64,000 bases of DNA from Desulfobulbaceae bacterium (GTDB taxonomy: Bacteria; Desulfobacterota; Desulfobulbia; Desulfobulbales; Desulfocapsaceae). The translations under genes and the position numbers were made by a program. Below the pieces are notes generated by a model. That model ran no database searches, was not told where the DNA came from, and was given only the letters and a program-made list of their open reading frames with translations. The stretch covers positions 29,297 through 93,296 of the forward strand of contig QKIH01000007.1 of the NCBI GenBank assembly GCA_003249645.1, given 5' to 3'. How positions within the stretch are numbered: position 1 is the stretch's first letter; each line of letters starts with the position of its first letter. This document shows positions 35,618 to 44,030 of this stretch, piece after piece.

Positions 35618-35927
35618 TCTTCTCCTCTCCCGACACGCTATATACCTTCACTTCCAGGCACTTATACCTGATCGTGACATATTTTACTCTTTTGTTATAT
35701 TAATTGGACGATACTACACAATCACCATGTGCAGGTCAATCAAGAACCTTCTCTGATTGTTGTGAAAATCGTATGGTAAACACCTCCGGCTATGCTTTCA
35801 AGCACCTCATCCAGACAAGACTCAAAAAAAATTCTCGAAACAGAGCGGGGACCACGGTATAAGATATAGAAGCGTCGATTAATCAGGCTGTTATCTTTCA
35901 TTCACCATCAACTCTGCCGGTGTCTCC
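35618..35927. other. Divergent intergenic region without gene
   Basis: About 310 bases between the acyl-CoA synthetase gene and the SGNH hydrolase gene. It is AT-rich near 35690-35720 and has a TATAAG-like -10 near 35859 toward the hydrolase. No convincing repeat, operator or small ORF was seen. Confidence 0.4.
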
Positions 35928-36605
35928 ATGATGTCGAGTTTTTTCCTGTCCTGCCTGCTGCTTCTTCCAACCGCACTGCTCTCGGCAGGGACACCACACA
36001 TAAAAAACGGTCCCATATATATTGCTGCCGTTGGTGACAGTCTCACCGAAGGTTTCGGCGTAAATTCCTGCAACTCCTATCCGGCTCTTCTCGAGAAAGA
36101 ACTCAAACAGGAAAAGTACGACTGCATTGTCCAGAATTACGGGATCAGCGGAGAAGTAAGCAGTCAGACACTGATAAGGCTTCACACCATATTACTGACT
36201 AAGCCCGATCTTCTGATCCTTGAAATTGGTATTAACGATGCTCTGAATGAGATCCCCATAGAGACCATCAGATCAAACATCTCCAGGATTATCGAGCACG
36301 CCAAAGCAGAAAAGGTCGAGGTCATTCTCATCGGAGTCAAAACCATCTGGTCATGGGACAGAAAGTATGCCAATGACTTCAACACACTCTTCCGGGAAAT
36401 TGCCGAGCAATATAAACTCCCGCTCATTCCATCGATGCTTGAAGGCGTTGCAGCCATACCTGCAATGACCCTGCCGGACACCATCCATCCGAATGAAGAG
36501 GGATATAGGCAAGTTCTTAATAATGTGCTGCCGACCATAAAACTATGGCTGGACAATTACTTTTCAGGATTAGCTTCGGGGTCAGACTCATCATCCCCGC
36601 GATAA
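35928..36605 (+). CDS. SGNH/GDSL hydrolase, TesA-like esterase
   Basis: A 225-residue secreted hydrolase. A short signal sequence (FFLSCLLLLPTALLSAG) precedes the SGNH blocks: GDSLTEGFG with the nucleophile Ser (about 38), the oxyanion Gly in NYGISGEVSSQT, the Asn in EIGINDAL, and the Asp-x-x-His pair in LPDTIHPNEEGYRQV. This is the arrangement of lysophospholipase/thioesterase TesA. The gene is 3'-convergent with a small membrane-protein gene and their coding ends overlap by 49 bases. Two adjacent ATG codons leave the start ambiguous by one residue. Confidence 0.9.
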   Translation: MMSSFFLSCLLLLPTALLSAGTPHIKNGPIYIAAVGDSLTEGFGVNSCNSYPALLEKELKQEKYDCIVQNYGISGEVSSQTLIRLHTILLTKPDLLILEIGINDALNEIPIETIRSNISRIIEHAKAEKVEVILIGVKTIWSWDRKYANDFNTLFREIAEQYKLPLIPSMLEGVAAIPAMTLPDTIHPNEEGYRQVLNNVLPTIKLWLDNYFSGLASGSDSSSPR

Positions 36606-36802
36606 AGCTCGATAGCTCCTTTTAATAGAAACAGTATTGCAAGGATCGGCGCAAACTGTCCGAGCAGACCTGCAAATACCTGATCGCCTCCTTTCAGGAA
36701 CCAGTCTGGGCCATACTTCAGTCCATAATAAACTGTAAAGGCCAGGATAACATAAGCCCACCACGGAAAAAGTCTTTTAGATGGTTTGGCGTCAGTTTTC
36801 AA
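36557..36802 (-). CDS. Small membrane protein of unknown function
   Basis: An 81-residue protein with two hydrophobic segments (about 14-30, WWAYVILAFTVYYGLKY, and about 45-65, LLGQFAPILAILFLLKGAIEL) and an acidic C-terminal tail. The start lies 10 bases after the stop of the upstream gene at 36813, so it looks like the third gene of a three-gene minus-strand operon (37451, 36813, 36557). I do not recognise the family. Its last 49 bases overlap the convergent SGNH hydrolase gene. Confidence 0.65.
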   Translation of the reverse strand: MKTDAKPSKRLFPWWAYVILAFTVYYGLKYGPDWFLKGGDQVFAGLLGQFAPILAILFLLKGAIELYRGDDESDPEANPEK

Positions 36803-36812
36803 AACAGCTCCA

Positions 36813-37454
36813 TCAGCGGGTAGTAACCAGCGGCAGCATTGATAACATTAGGCCATGCTTGGACAATTTCACTCCTGCAAGCTGATTGTCTATCACCACT
36901 GTTTTGTTGCTTGCCTGAGCCACGATCGGTTTCAATCGATCAAGAGTTATGGGGAATTCACGGCCATTTAACAGGGTGAGAATAGTTTTGCTGAGTTCTG
37001 TCTGCTGGTTGCCGTCAGTAGGTTGAAAATCGGTTACTGTCGGTCTGATATAGAGGGTCTGAGTGGCGGCATCAAAACGAACGACACCGGTACAAAAGAA
37101 ATCAAGATCAATATTACCAACCTTCAACCTGATCTGATGTCCGGCAAGTTCAGTGGAAAGCTCCATATTTCTTCCGGCAAGAACGATATTGCAGGAAATG
37201 CGCTGATCATCAAACTGCAGTTTATCAATGTTAACAACAGTAATCTCGCCGTTAAGAGCTCCGGAATCGGTATCAATTCTTATTGGCAGAGCCTGATGAA
37301 TGACATCAGCCAGAATCACCCGGGGAATATTCAGCGTCATATATTCCTGCTCCGGAGTTTTCGGTGTTGCTGCTACCCCATTTTCAACCAGCATCAGTGC
37401 TGCCACACAGAGGATACAAAAAGTTTTCGCCATGTATTTAAATGATCTGCTCAT
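36813..37454 (-). CDS. Predicted envelope protein, possibly YceB/DUF1439-like
   Basis: A 213-residue protein with a signal peptide or N-terminal anchor (KTFCILCVAALMLVENGVAA, about 9-29). The mature sequence is rich in amphipathic beta strands, with LNIPRVILADVIHQALPIRID then GEITVVNIDKLQF, resembling the YceB/BPI-like lipid-binding lipoproteins, though no lipobox is clear (the Cys at about 12-15 are inside the hydrophobic core). That assignment is tentative. It overlaps the upstream gene's stop by 4 bases, so the two are translationally coupled. Confidence 0.65.
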   Translation of the reverse strand: MSRSFKYMAKTFCILCVAALMLVENGVAATPKTPEQEYMTLNIPRVILADVIHQALPIRIDTDSGALNGEITVVNIDKLQFDDQRISCNIVLAGRNMELSTELAGHQIRLKVGNIDLDFFCTGVVRFDAATQTLYIRPTVTDFQPTDGNQQTELSKTILTLLNGREFPITLDRLKPIVAQASNKTVVIDNQLAGVKLSKHGLMLSMLPLVTTR

Positions 37455-38413
37455 AACTGTTCCTTGAGATTTTGACGGGAACGACAGTGCAAGATGCCAG
37501 TCAGCCAGAAAATTGCTGTCATCAGCAGGCCCACTATCGATGCCCAGTTTCTAAATGTTCCGTGATGGTAGTATGTTACTGCATGAAAAACATCAGGAGC
37601 ACTAAAATACCCTTCCATGGAATAAATACCGGATTGCTGAGGGACCGCGCCCTCTACAGTAAAACTTTCACCGGATCCCAAACTGATTTTCTGTGTATTG
37701 ACATCATAATCATCACGGTCAATCAGCAGTTTCTTCCCTGTCCTGTGCTCCTTATCTTTTAGGGTATGAATAAAGTGCACATCTTCCTTCTCCGCCTGTT
37801 TAACAAACAGCAGAGGCCCTGCAAAATAGCACGCCAGAAGCATCGCTGCAATAATCATCCGTAATGGTTTCGATGTAAAACGGGCAGGACAGGATGAAAA
37901 CTCCTGCTGCCAGCGCCAGACAAAATAAAGTCCCCCGAAACAGCTCAAACCAAGATACACAGGATGTTCCGGCCAGAACCAGCCGAAATTTATCAGCTTC
38001 CAGTCAAATGGTGCAAAAAGATGAACACCGTTGCCCCATTTAATCTGTGTCGCATCCAAAAGCAGATGAGCAAGAGAATTTCCGGCAAGAACGGAGAAAA
38101 TCATCATCCGCTGCTTCATCGTCAGGGCAAAAACTGCCGATAAGATGACACAGAAAAACAGAGATGCCTGAACAGCGCAGTAGAGTTTGAGATCGTGGAT
38201 TGGGAACAGAGAAAATTTTTTCAGCAGCCTGAATGTTATCCACGGGATATCGGGAATAATGCAGCCCACCGCCACCCACTGAAACGGAATCTTCGGCACC
38301 AGCGATCGCGTCAGCGGTCCCTGCAGGGCAATATGACAAAGTGTATTGGGCAAGACAGGTATCTCTATTAATTTGTCCGTAAAATCAGTAATATTGAAAC
38401 AAAACTGTTCCAT
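37451..38413 (-). CDS. Multi-span membrane protein, DUF4184 / YdjM-like
   Basis: A 320-residue protein. The N-terminal block TLCHIALQGPLTRSLVPKIPF and the GNSLAHLLLDATQIKWGNGVHLFAPFDWK stretch, with spaced His and Asp (HxxxD, then HLFAPFDW), match a family of membrane-bound proteins annotated as metal-dependent hydrolases (YdjM/DUF457 or DUF4184). About six hydrophobic spans lie between residues 80 and 310, and there is a periplasmic loop around 205-275. The hydrolase activity of this family is a prediction only. First gene of the three-gene unit that ends at 36557. Confidence 0.72.
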   Translation of the reverse strand: MEQFCFNITDFTDKLIEIPVLPNTLCHIALQGPLTRSLVPKIPFQWVAVGCIIPDIPWITFRLLKKFSLFPIHDLKLYCAVQASLFFCVILSAVFALTMKQRMMIFSVLAGNSLAHLLLDATQIKWGNGVHLFAPFDWKLINFGWFWPEHPVYLGLSCFGGLYFVWRWQQEFSSCPARFTSKPLRMIIAAMLLACYFAGPLLFVKQAEKEDVHFIHTLKDKEHRTGKKLLIDRDDYDVNTQKISLGSGESFTVEGAVPQQSGIYSMEGYFSAPDVFHAVTYYHHGTFRNWASIVGLLMTAIFWLTGILHCRSRQNLKEQL

Positions 38414-38474
38414 TTTACCATCATCCCCGTTAATCTCTACTGAAAAAAAGGAATTCCTAAACTAAACGCCCATC

Positions 38475-39836
38475 ATGCAGGCCAGACCACTTACCTTAAC
38501 AGTTGCCGCCGACTGCACACTGCTCGGCATCAGCCGCGATCTCGAAGAAGCGATCAAAGCAAGGCTTACCATCGATAACCCGAAGTATATTGCTGCAAAA
38601 AAATTCGGCCGCTGGATCGGTAAACAGCTCAAACCGCAGCTCCAATATTACGAAGTTGTTCCCCACGGCATCCGTTTCCCGCGCGGCTTTTCAAATCAGT
38701 CTGTTCTGCTCAGCAGACAATATATGGGCATAGATCCTGAAATCATCGATAACCGACGCCTGCTTGAACCTGTAGGCTTTAATTTTCAAGGTTCCCTCCG
38801 GCCCTATCAGCAGCTTGCCGTGGATACTGCTGCATCAAGATCTTTCGGGGTTCTGGAAGCAGGAACCGGAAGCGGCAAAACCGTTATGGCCCTTTCAATT
38901 ATTGCCCGCAGGGCGCAACCGACTCTGGTGGTTGTTCACACTAAGGAACTTCTCTACCAATGGCGGGAAAGGGCTGAAGAATTTCTCGGCTGTGAAACAG
39001 GTCTTATCGGAGATGGAAAATTCGATATCAAGCCGATCACCGTCGGTATTGTCAACACAGCCAGAAAGAGAGTGGATGAACTCATAGAACATTTCGGTCA
39101 TCTGGTCATCGATGAATGTCACCGGGTCCCGGCCGCACTGTTCACCGATGTGGTCTCCCATTTTGACTGTCATTATCTGCTCGGTCTTTCTGCCACAGCC
39201 TTTCGCAACGATGACGGCCTGACAAAACTCATTTATTATTTCATGGGTGATCGAATCCATCAGGTTGACCAGACCGAACTCAAAGAAACCGGAGCAGTGG
39301 TAAAACCCAAGGTTCTCCGCAAGGCAACATCGTTCGATTACAATTACAGGGGGGATTATCAGGCACTGATCAAGGCGCTGACCAAACATCAGGGACGTAA
39401 TCTGGCAATCATCAACGATATAGAAACACAGGTGAAGCGTGATGCCGACGGCACGGCCCTTGTCGTCTCGGACCGGCTCAGTCACTGTCAGCTTTTTCAA
39501 GAGCATCTGCAGAAAAGAGGTCTGCAGGTTGAGCTGCTCACCGGCCAGACACCGCCCGATCAGCGCAGTGAAATAGTAAAACGGGTCCAGGACGGAGAAG
39601 TACAGGTCCTCATCGCAACCCTGCAGCTGATCAGTGAGGGATTTGACTGTCCCGGCCTTTCTTCTCTTTTTCTCACCACCCCCATCACCTTTGAAGGACG
39701 CCTGCTTCAGGTCATAGGCCGTATCATGCGCCCAGCCAAAAACAAGCAGGCAGTTGTCTATGATTATGTCGACGATACTATCCCGCCGTTGAGGCGTTCG
39801 GCAAAGACCCGGCTCCAGGTATTGAGCAACCTGTAA
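38475..39836 (+). CDS. Superfamily 2 DEAH-type helicase
   Basis: A 453-residue DNA-dependent ATPase. Motif I GTGSGKTVMALSI (near residue 133), motif II IDECHRVP (DECH, near 213), motif III LGLSATAFR, and the C-terminal helicase motifs TLQLISEGFDCPGLSSLFLTTP and VIGRIMRPAKNKQAVVYDYVDD (motif VI with the arginine finger) are all present. Overall layout resembles the RadD/XPB-like group. It has a short N-terminal domain of about 110 residues (PYQQLAVDTAASRSFGVLEAGTG marks the Q-motif region). A DNA-repair role is likely but the partner is unknown. It is single and divergent from the YdjM-like operon. Confidence 0.9.
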   Translation: MQARPLTLTVAADCTLLGISRDLEEAIKARLTIDNPKYIAAKKFGRWIGKQLKPQLQYYEVVPHGIRFPRGFSNQSVLLSRQYMGIDPEIIDNRRLLEPVGFNFQGSLRPYQQLAVDTAASRSFGVLEAGTGSGKTVMALSIIARRAQPTLVVVHTKELLYQWRERAEEFLGCETGLIGDGKFDIKPITVGIVNTARKRVDELIEHFGHLVIDECHRVPAALFTDVVSHFDCHYLLGLSATAFRNDDGLTKLIYYFMGDRIHQVDQTELKETGAVVKPKVLRKATSFDYNYRGDYQALIKALTKHQGRNLAIINDIETQVKRDADGTALVVSDRLSHCQLFQEHLQKRGLQVELLTGQTPPDQRSEIVKRVQDGEVQVLIATLQLISEGFDCPGLSSLFLTTPITFEGRLLQVIGRIMRPAKNKQAVVYDYVDDTIPPLRRSAKTRLQVLSNL

Positions 39837-39856
39837 GACAGAAAAACATCTACTGT

Positions 39857-39885
39857 TTGCAAAACCTGAAAATAAGGTGTATATT
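39857..39885 (+). promoter_or_regulatory. Sigma70-type promoter upstream of typA
   Basis: TTGCAA (39857-39862), a 17-base spacer and TATATT (39880-39885) give a good promoter match, which predicts transcription from about 39892 and a leader of about 120 bases before typA. Confidence 0.6.
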
Positions 39886-39940
39886 TGTAAATTTTCAATA
39901 GCACCAATTAAATGGTGGCCACTATCAGTCCGGCTTTTCT

Positions 39941-39968
39941 GCACTTCTCGAAAGGAGGTGCTTTTTTT
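39941..39968 (+). terminator. Terminator-like hairpin in the typA leader
   Basis: GCACTTCT pairs with GGAGGTGC (39941-39961, two G-T wobbles, loop CGAAA), followed by seven T. It lies between the promoter and the typA start. Bases 39900-39905 (AGCACC) are complementary to the right arm GGTGCT (39957-39962), so an alternative antiterminator fold is possible. It might instead simply end transcription of the helicase gene. Confidence 0.6.
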
Positions 39969-40012
39969 ATTTCTTCAAACAATATTCCTGATTTCAGGTA
40001 CAACATACGATT

Positions 40013-41812
40013 ATGGAAAAGAACAAGATTCGCAACGTGGCAATTATTGCCCACGTTGACCACGGCAAAACAACACTGGTTGACCAGCTCTTCAGAACTT
40101 CCGGCATGTTCCGGGAGAACCAGGAAGTCGCAGAAAGATTAATGGACTCCATGGATCTTGAAAGAGAGCGCGGAATTACCATTACCGCGAAAAACGGCTC
40201 CTACCAGTTCCACGATTACTGGATCAACATCATCGATACCCCCGGCCACGCCGATTTCGGCGGACAGGTTGAGAGGGTTCTTCGTATGGCTGACGGCGCC
40301 CTTCTACTGGTTGATGCCCAGGAAGGCCCAATGCCGCAGACTTATTTTGTTCTGAAAAAGGCACTGGAAAATCACCTGCCTGTTATTGTTGTCATTAATA
40401 AAATCGACAAACCGGCGGCCCGTTGCGACTGGGTAGTTGACCAGGTTTTTGATCTTTTTGTCAAACTGAATGCTCCTGACGATATCCTCGATTTCCAGGT
40501 GGTCTATGCTTCTGCCAAAGAAGGATATGCCATGGAAAATGCCGATGACGACAAAACCCAGCATATGAACATGCATGTCATTTCACAGAAAATCATCGAT
40601 CACATCCCTGCACCGCAGGGCTCGGTTGACGAACCTCTGCAGATGCAGGTAGGCACCATTGACTACTCCCCTTATCTTGGCAGACTCGGTATCGGCAAGG
40701 TGGTCAACGGCACCATGTCAATCAACCAGCCGATCGTGGTTGCAAGAAGGGATGGTTCCATCAAGCCTATCCGGATTTCAAAGATCTTCCGTTTCAGAGC
40801 TGACGGCAAAGAGCCTGTAGAATCTGCATCAACCGGCGAGATTGTTGCCGTGGCTGGTATGGAGGATGTTACTGTCGGCGTTACCTTTACCGATGAAAAA
40901 GATCCGCGCCCATTGCCGCTGATCACCATCGACCCGCCGACCATCACCATGAACTTTTTGCCCAATGACAGTCCGTTTGCCGGCAAAGAAGGCAAGTTTG
41001 TTACATCCCGACATATTGAAGAGCGTCTCAGCCGCGAGATACTCGCAGACGTTGCTCTGCAGTTTGAGAATCTCACTGACGCTGTCGGTTTTAAAGTATC
41101 AGGTCGCGGCGAACTTCACCTCTCCATTCTCATTGAGAAGATGCGTCGTGAAGGGTATGAGTTTCAGGTAACCCGTCCTCAGGTTATCTTCAAAGAAGAA
41201 GACGGACAGACCCTCGAACCATACGAACGCCTCACCATCGATGTCGATGAAAAATATCAGGGTGCTGTCATTGAGAAAATCGGCATGCTCAAAGGCCAGA
41301 TGGAAGAAATGGGCAACGAAAACGGGATGACCAGAATGGTCTTCAACATTCCGACCCGAGGTCTGCTCGGTTATCGTTCACAGTTCATGACCGACACCAA
41401 GGGTATGGGCCTGATGAACTATGTCTTTTCTGAATACGGTCCATATGCCGGCGATATCACCAACCGGACCAACGGTGTACTGGTTGTTAAAGAGCCATGT
41501 ACCGCTGTTGCCTATGCCCTTTTCAATCTTCAGGAACGCGGCAAACTCTTCATTGAACCCGGTGTTCCTCTTTATGCGGGACAGATCATCGGCGAAAACG
41601 CCCGGACAGCTGACATGATTGTCAACCCGGGTAAGGGCAAGAAACTGACCAACGTCCGCGCATCCGGCTCAGACGATGCCGTCATTCTTACTCCGGCCAT
41701 CCTCATGAGCCTTGAAGAACAGATTGCCTATATCAACGATGACGAGCTGGTAGAAGTTACACCGGAATCTATCCGGCTGAGAAAACGTCCCGGCGTACGG
41801 GTCAGGGGGTAA
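40013..41812 (+). CDS. typA: Translational GTPase TypA/BipA
   Basis: A 599-residue GTPase of normal family length. G1 [11 protein letters not shown]2 region (RGITITAKN), G3 [11 protein letters not shown]4 NKIDK and the SAKEG-type G5 (YASAKEGYA) are all present in residues 10-175, followed by EF-G-like domains and the TypA-specific C-terminal [18 protein letters not shown] block near residue 447. TypA binds the 70S ribosome and helps 50S assembly and growth at low temperature or under stress. The ribosome site is weak (AGG 14 bases upstream of ATG), and the leader carries a hairpin and T-run, so expression may be conditional. Confidence 0.97.
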   Translation: MEKNKIRNVAIIAHVDHGKTTLVDQLFRTSGMFRENQEVAERLMDSMDLERERGITITAKNGSYQFHDYWINIIDTPGHADFGGQVERVLRMADGALLLVDAQEGPMPQTYFVLKKALENHLPVIVVINKIDKPAARCDWVVDQVFDLFVKLNAPDDILDFQVVYASAKEGYAMENADDDKTQHMNMHVISQKIIDHIPAPQGSVDEPLQMQVGTIDYSPYLGRLGIGKVVNGTMSINQPIVVARRDGSIKPIRISKIFRFRADGKEPVESASTGEIVAVAGMEDVTVGVTFTDEKDPRPLPLITIDPPTITMNFLPNDSPFAGKEGKFVTSRHIEERLSREILADVALQFENLTDAVGFKVSGRGELHLSILIEKMRREGYEFQVTRPQVIFKEEDGQTLEPYERLTIDVDEKYQGAVIEKIGMLKGQMEEMGNENGMTRMVFNIPTRGLLGYRSQFMTDTKGMGLMNYVFSEYGPYAGDITNRTNGVLVVKEPCTAVAYALFNLQERGKLFIEPGVPLYAGQIIGENARTADMIVNPGKGKKLTNVRASGSDDAVILTPAILMSLEEQIAYINDDELVEVTPESIRLRKRPGVRVRG

Positions 41813-41833
41813 AATCTGCTGATGCATTTCTGC

Positions 41834-41868
41834 TGTTCATGCTTATTCTTTTCCGGTAAGCATGAACA
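41834..41868. repeat. Inverted repeat after typA
   Basis: A perfect 12-bp stem, TGTTCATGCTTA with TAAGCATGAACA, around an 11-base loop. It lies 22 bases after the typA stop and 28 bases before the start of the small TGA-containing gene. There is no T-run; a stabilising or processing role is possible. Confidence 0.6.
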
Positions 41869-41895
41869 AGGAGTAACCATAATCAGGAGGGTAAC

Positions 41896-42060
41896 TTGGC
41901 AGAAATCGTTTTATTGGCCGTCTCATTTCTTGTCGGCATCACCATCTTCATAGTTGGCGTAAAAAAATTGCAGATAGACTGCATCCCCTGAGTGATGACG
42001 TATGGATCCATAGGTATGGGTCTTCTCATCTTCTGGGGATTGCGTTCACTCTTTTTCTGA
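41896..42060 (+). CDS. Candidate small membrane selenoprotein (in-frame TGA) or disrupted small gene
   Basis: A TTG start at 41896 follows AGGAGG with 5 bases between, an ideal ribosome site. Read through one in-frame TGA at 41989, the frame gives 54 residues ending at a second TGA (42058): a first membrane span (about 4-22), a short loop with Cys29-Ile-Pro-TGA32, and a second hydrophobic segment (about 38-54). Cys-x-x-Sec is the classic redox motif of selenoproteins. Thirteen bases after the TGA, a hairpin of eight pairs closes an AGGU loop, placed as bacterial SECIS elements are. If TGA is a real stop, the product is only 31 residues and the downstream half is a relic. I favour the selenoprotein reading but cannot prove it here. 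Confidence 0.5.
42004..42023 (+). promoter_or_regulatory. SECIS-like hairpin downstream of in-frame TGA
   Basis: Bases 42004-42011 pair with 42016-42023 (eight pairs, two of them G-T wobbles), closing the tetraloop AGGT. Twenty bases separate the TGA from the loop. Bacterial SECIS elements are known to need a G at the start of a small apical loop 16-37 bases after the UGA, and the E. coli fdhF loop also contains AGGU. Function is inferred. Confidence 0.45.
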
Positions 42061-42067
42061 TGAAGGC

Positions 42068-42508
42068 TCAACTCCTTCTCTCACCCGTCTCTTTATACCT
42101 TATATAATCAGCCAGAATCTCGGCATGATCAAAGACCAGCTTCGGCAAGTGATCCAGCGTAAAAAGAGCGGCACCCTTTGCATCATCACCAGCAAGCGGA
42201 ACACCTTCACCAGCTGCAGTGAACACCGTGGTCACAGTATGCTGGCGTGCATCCCTTGCCGGGTCGGAGTAACACCTGAACTGCAGCAGATTTTTGACAT
42301 CAAGTCCGGTTTCTTCTTTTGCCTCTCTTAGAGCCGCTTTTTCAAGCGACTCACCATAATCGACAAAACCACCGGGAAGAGCCCAGCCGTAAGGCGGATT
42401 CTTTCTCTCAATCAGGACAATTTTCTCATCGATATCAATGATAATATCAACGGTGGGAACAGGATTTCTATACACCTTTATTTCAGTATTACAATTGGGA
42501 CATTTCAC
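42068..42508 (-). CDS. Nudix hydrolase
   Basis: A 146-residue protein with a complete Nudix box, [25 protein letters not shown] (family pattern GxxxxxExxxxxxxREUxEExGU), at about residues 45-69, which binds Mg and cuts nucleoside diphosphate-linked substrates. The N terminus begins [10 protein letters not shown], one CxxC pair rather than a full zinc ribbon. The pattern resembles ADP-ribose pyrophosphatase and NADH-pyrophosphatase-like Nudix enzymes, but the exact substrate is unknown. It is 11 bases downstream of the HAD nucleotidase gene on the same strand, and together they may form a small nucleotide-salvage or housecleaning unit. Confidence 0.9.
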   Translation of the reverse strand: MKCPNCNTEIKVYRNPVPTVDIIIDIDEKIVLIERKNPPYGWALPGGFVDYGESLEKAALREAKEETGLDVKNLLQFRCYSDPARDARQHTVTTVFTAAGEGVPLAGDDAKGAALFTLDHLPKLVFDHAEILADYIRYKETGERRS

Positions 42509-42519
42509 AGTAACAATCC

Positions 42520-43092
42520 TTACAGCAGCAATAGTTCACGTATGTGATCCCAGTCTCTTACACTGGTAAAATTGTGTCTTGCACGATTCCACGGCTGCTC
42601 GAAGACAAAGGGGGTTATGTTTTCTTCGGCCAGCCGGTGACAGGTCTCGGCCCGGTCATCGACAAAATATTTCAAGCCGAGATCGTGGATATACCGGCTT
42701 TTCTCATCCGGATGCCCGGCAGCAATAAGGTTGAGCTGACCGTTGACTTCAGCCGAGAAATATTGTTCAAACCATGCCTGCATGGGTTCAAGCAAGGGCC
42801 TGGCAGTAATCACATTCACTCTGCCAACTGCGGCCATGTCCTCGATGGTCTGCTTTGCTCCGGGCAGTGGTTTCAAACCGGTTGCCAGCGAATCATGCAG
42901 GATATCACTGAAAATTTTATGAATGATGGTCACCGGCATCTCGATAGAACCTTCCACATCAAAGGAGGTGATATCTTCGAGCCTGAATGAACAGTATTCG
43001 TATTCCTCACAGGCCATACGAACAAAATTTTCTCCGGTGTCAGCAATAACACCATCAAAATCAAAACCTATCTTCTCTATTGGAATGCGCAT
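42520..43092 (-). CDS. HAD-superfamily 5'-nucleotidase-like phosphatase
   Basis: A 190-residue HAD phosphatase. Motif I is [10 protein letters not shown] (nucleophile Asp and the +2 Asp), motif II is VITARP, and motif IV is [13 protein letters not shown]. There is no large cap; the arrangement resembles the NT5C-type deoxyribonucleotidases and their bacterial relatives. It probably removes phosphate from a nucleotide or sugar phosphate in the cytoplasm; the substrate is not readable from sequence. It lies 4 bases after the ketopantoate-reductase-like gene and before the Nudix gene, all on the minus strand. Confidence 0.85.
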   Translation of the reverse strand: MRIPIEKIGFDFDGVIADTGENFVRMACEEYEYCSFRLEDITSFDVEGSIEMPVTIIHKIFSDILHDSLATGLKPLPGAKQTIEDMAAVGRVNVITARPLLEPMQAWFEQYFSAEVNGQLNLIAAGHPDEKSRYIHDLGLKYFVDDRAETCHRLAEENITPFVFEQPWNRARHNFTSVRDWDHIRELLLL

Positions 43093-43096
43093 TACA

Positions 43097-44026
43097 TCAC
43101 TTACCGTACGACATTTCTATTTTTTTAACCTTATCAACGATCATTGAATTGACCGGAGTCCCGATTCCAAGACGGACACCTTCAGAGACAATCACACCAT
43201 TGATACTGTCAATTTCAGTCCGACGTTTTTTTCTCACATCCTGCAGCATCGAAGATATATTTTCAGATGTTCTACGGCATATATCATGACAAAACTGCCG
43301 GGGGGCTATGTCAAATAACACCCCGTTTTCTTTGGCCACCAGAGTCGCCTCCTCCACAGCTTCATCCATCAATTTCTGCAATGATTCATCAAGTATCAAG
43401 TCGCCATTGGGGCACCCGTTGATGGCGGTAAGACCGTTAATCCCGACATTGACCATAAGTTTTGCCCACAGTCGGTCAAGGATATCATCAACCTGCTGCA
43501 CAAGCAGACCGGATCGTTCAAGATTTTCAGCCAGCAACTGCAGGCGGTCTCCTGCAGCAGAATCAACAGCGGGATAACCGAAAAAAGTTTCACCGACACC
43601 TGCATGAATTACTTTTCCCGGGGCTGTCAGGTTGGCCCCTTCAGAGGTAGTACCAAAGACCGGAATCCCCTTTTCCAGTTCAGATTCATATCGCAGATGG
43701 CCGAGACCGTTTTGCAGGAAAATAACCAGCGTGTCATCTCTGATAAAGGACAGACAGGAATCGATACAATCTGCCAGATCATAGGATTTAACACAGAGCA
43801 GAACAGCATCAGCCTGGTGTATCGCAGAAGAACTGCTTCTCACCTCAACCACGGCATGACGCTCAGTTTCATCCTGCGTGCAGTAAATCCCCTGCCCGTT
43901 TAGTTGTTCAGACCGATCCCTGTTATAATCAAGCATCTGCAGGCTGTCCTGCTCACCAAGTCCTCTGGCAAGATAGAAAGTGAACAGACAACCTAGGGAT
44001 CCCGGGCCAACCACTACGTAATGCAT
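43097..44026 (-). CDS. 2-dehydropantoate 2-reductase family protein
   Basis: A 309-residue protein of the PanE/ApbA family: an N-terminal Rossmann fold with VVGPGSLGCLFTFYLARG, an FLQNGLGH loop, and the C-terminal helical domain with LWAKLMVNVGINGLTAING, including the conserved Lys-x-x-x-Asn that acts in catalysis. PanE reduces ketopantoate to pantoate for coenzyme A synthesis, with NADPH. Paralogues with other 2-oxo substrates exist, so the panE name is only probable. The stop is 4 bases from the HAD gene start, suggesting an operon with it and the Nudix gene. Confidence 0.87.
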   Translation of the reverse strand: MHYVVVGPGSLGCLFTFYLARGLGEQDSLQMLDYNRDRSEQLNGQGIYCTQDETERHAVVEVRSSSSAIHQADAVLLCVKSYDLADCIDSCLSFIRDDTLVIFLQNGLGHLRYESELEKGIPVFGTTSEGANLTAPGKVIHAGVGETFFGYPAVDSAAGDRLQLLAENLERSGLLVQQVDDILDRLWAKLMVNVGINGLTAINGCPNGDLILDESLQKLMDEAVEEATLVAKENGVLFDIAPRQFCHDICRRTSENISSMLQDVRKKRRTEIDSINGVIVSEGVRLGIGTPVNSMIVDKVKKIEMSYGK

Positions 44027-44030
44027 ACGA

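Noticed and set aside
36001..36605. A gene such as a phospholipase in an operon with the acyl-CoA synthetase
   Set aside because: The SGNH hydrolase is divergent from the synthetase, so a common operon is not possible.
38895..39944. 349-codon minus-strand frame
   Set aside because: It lies fully opposite the SF2 helicase gene, which has all its motifs; the antisense product shows no known fold.
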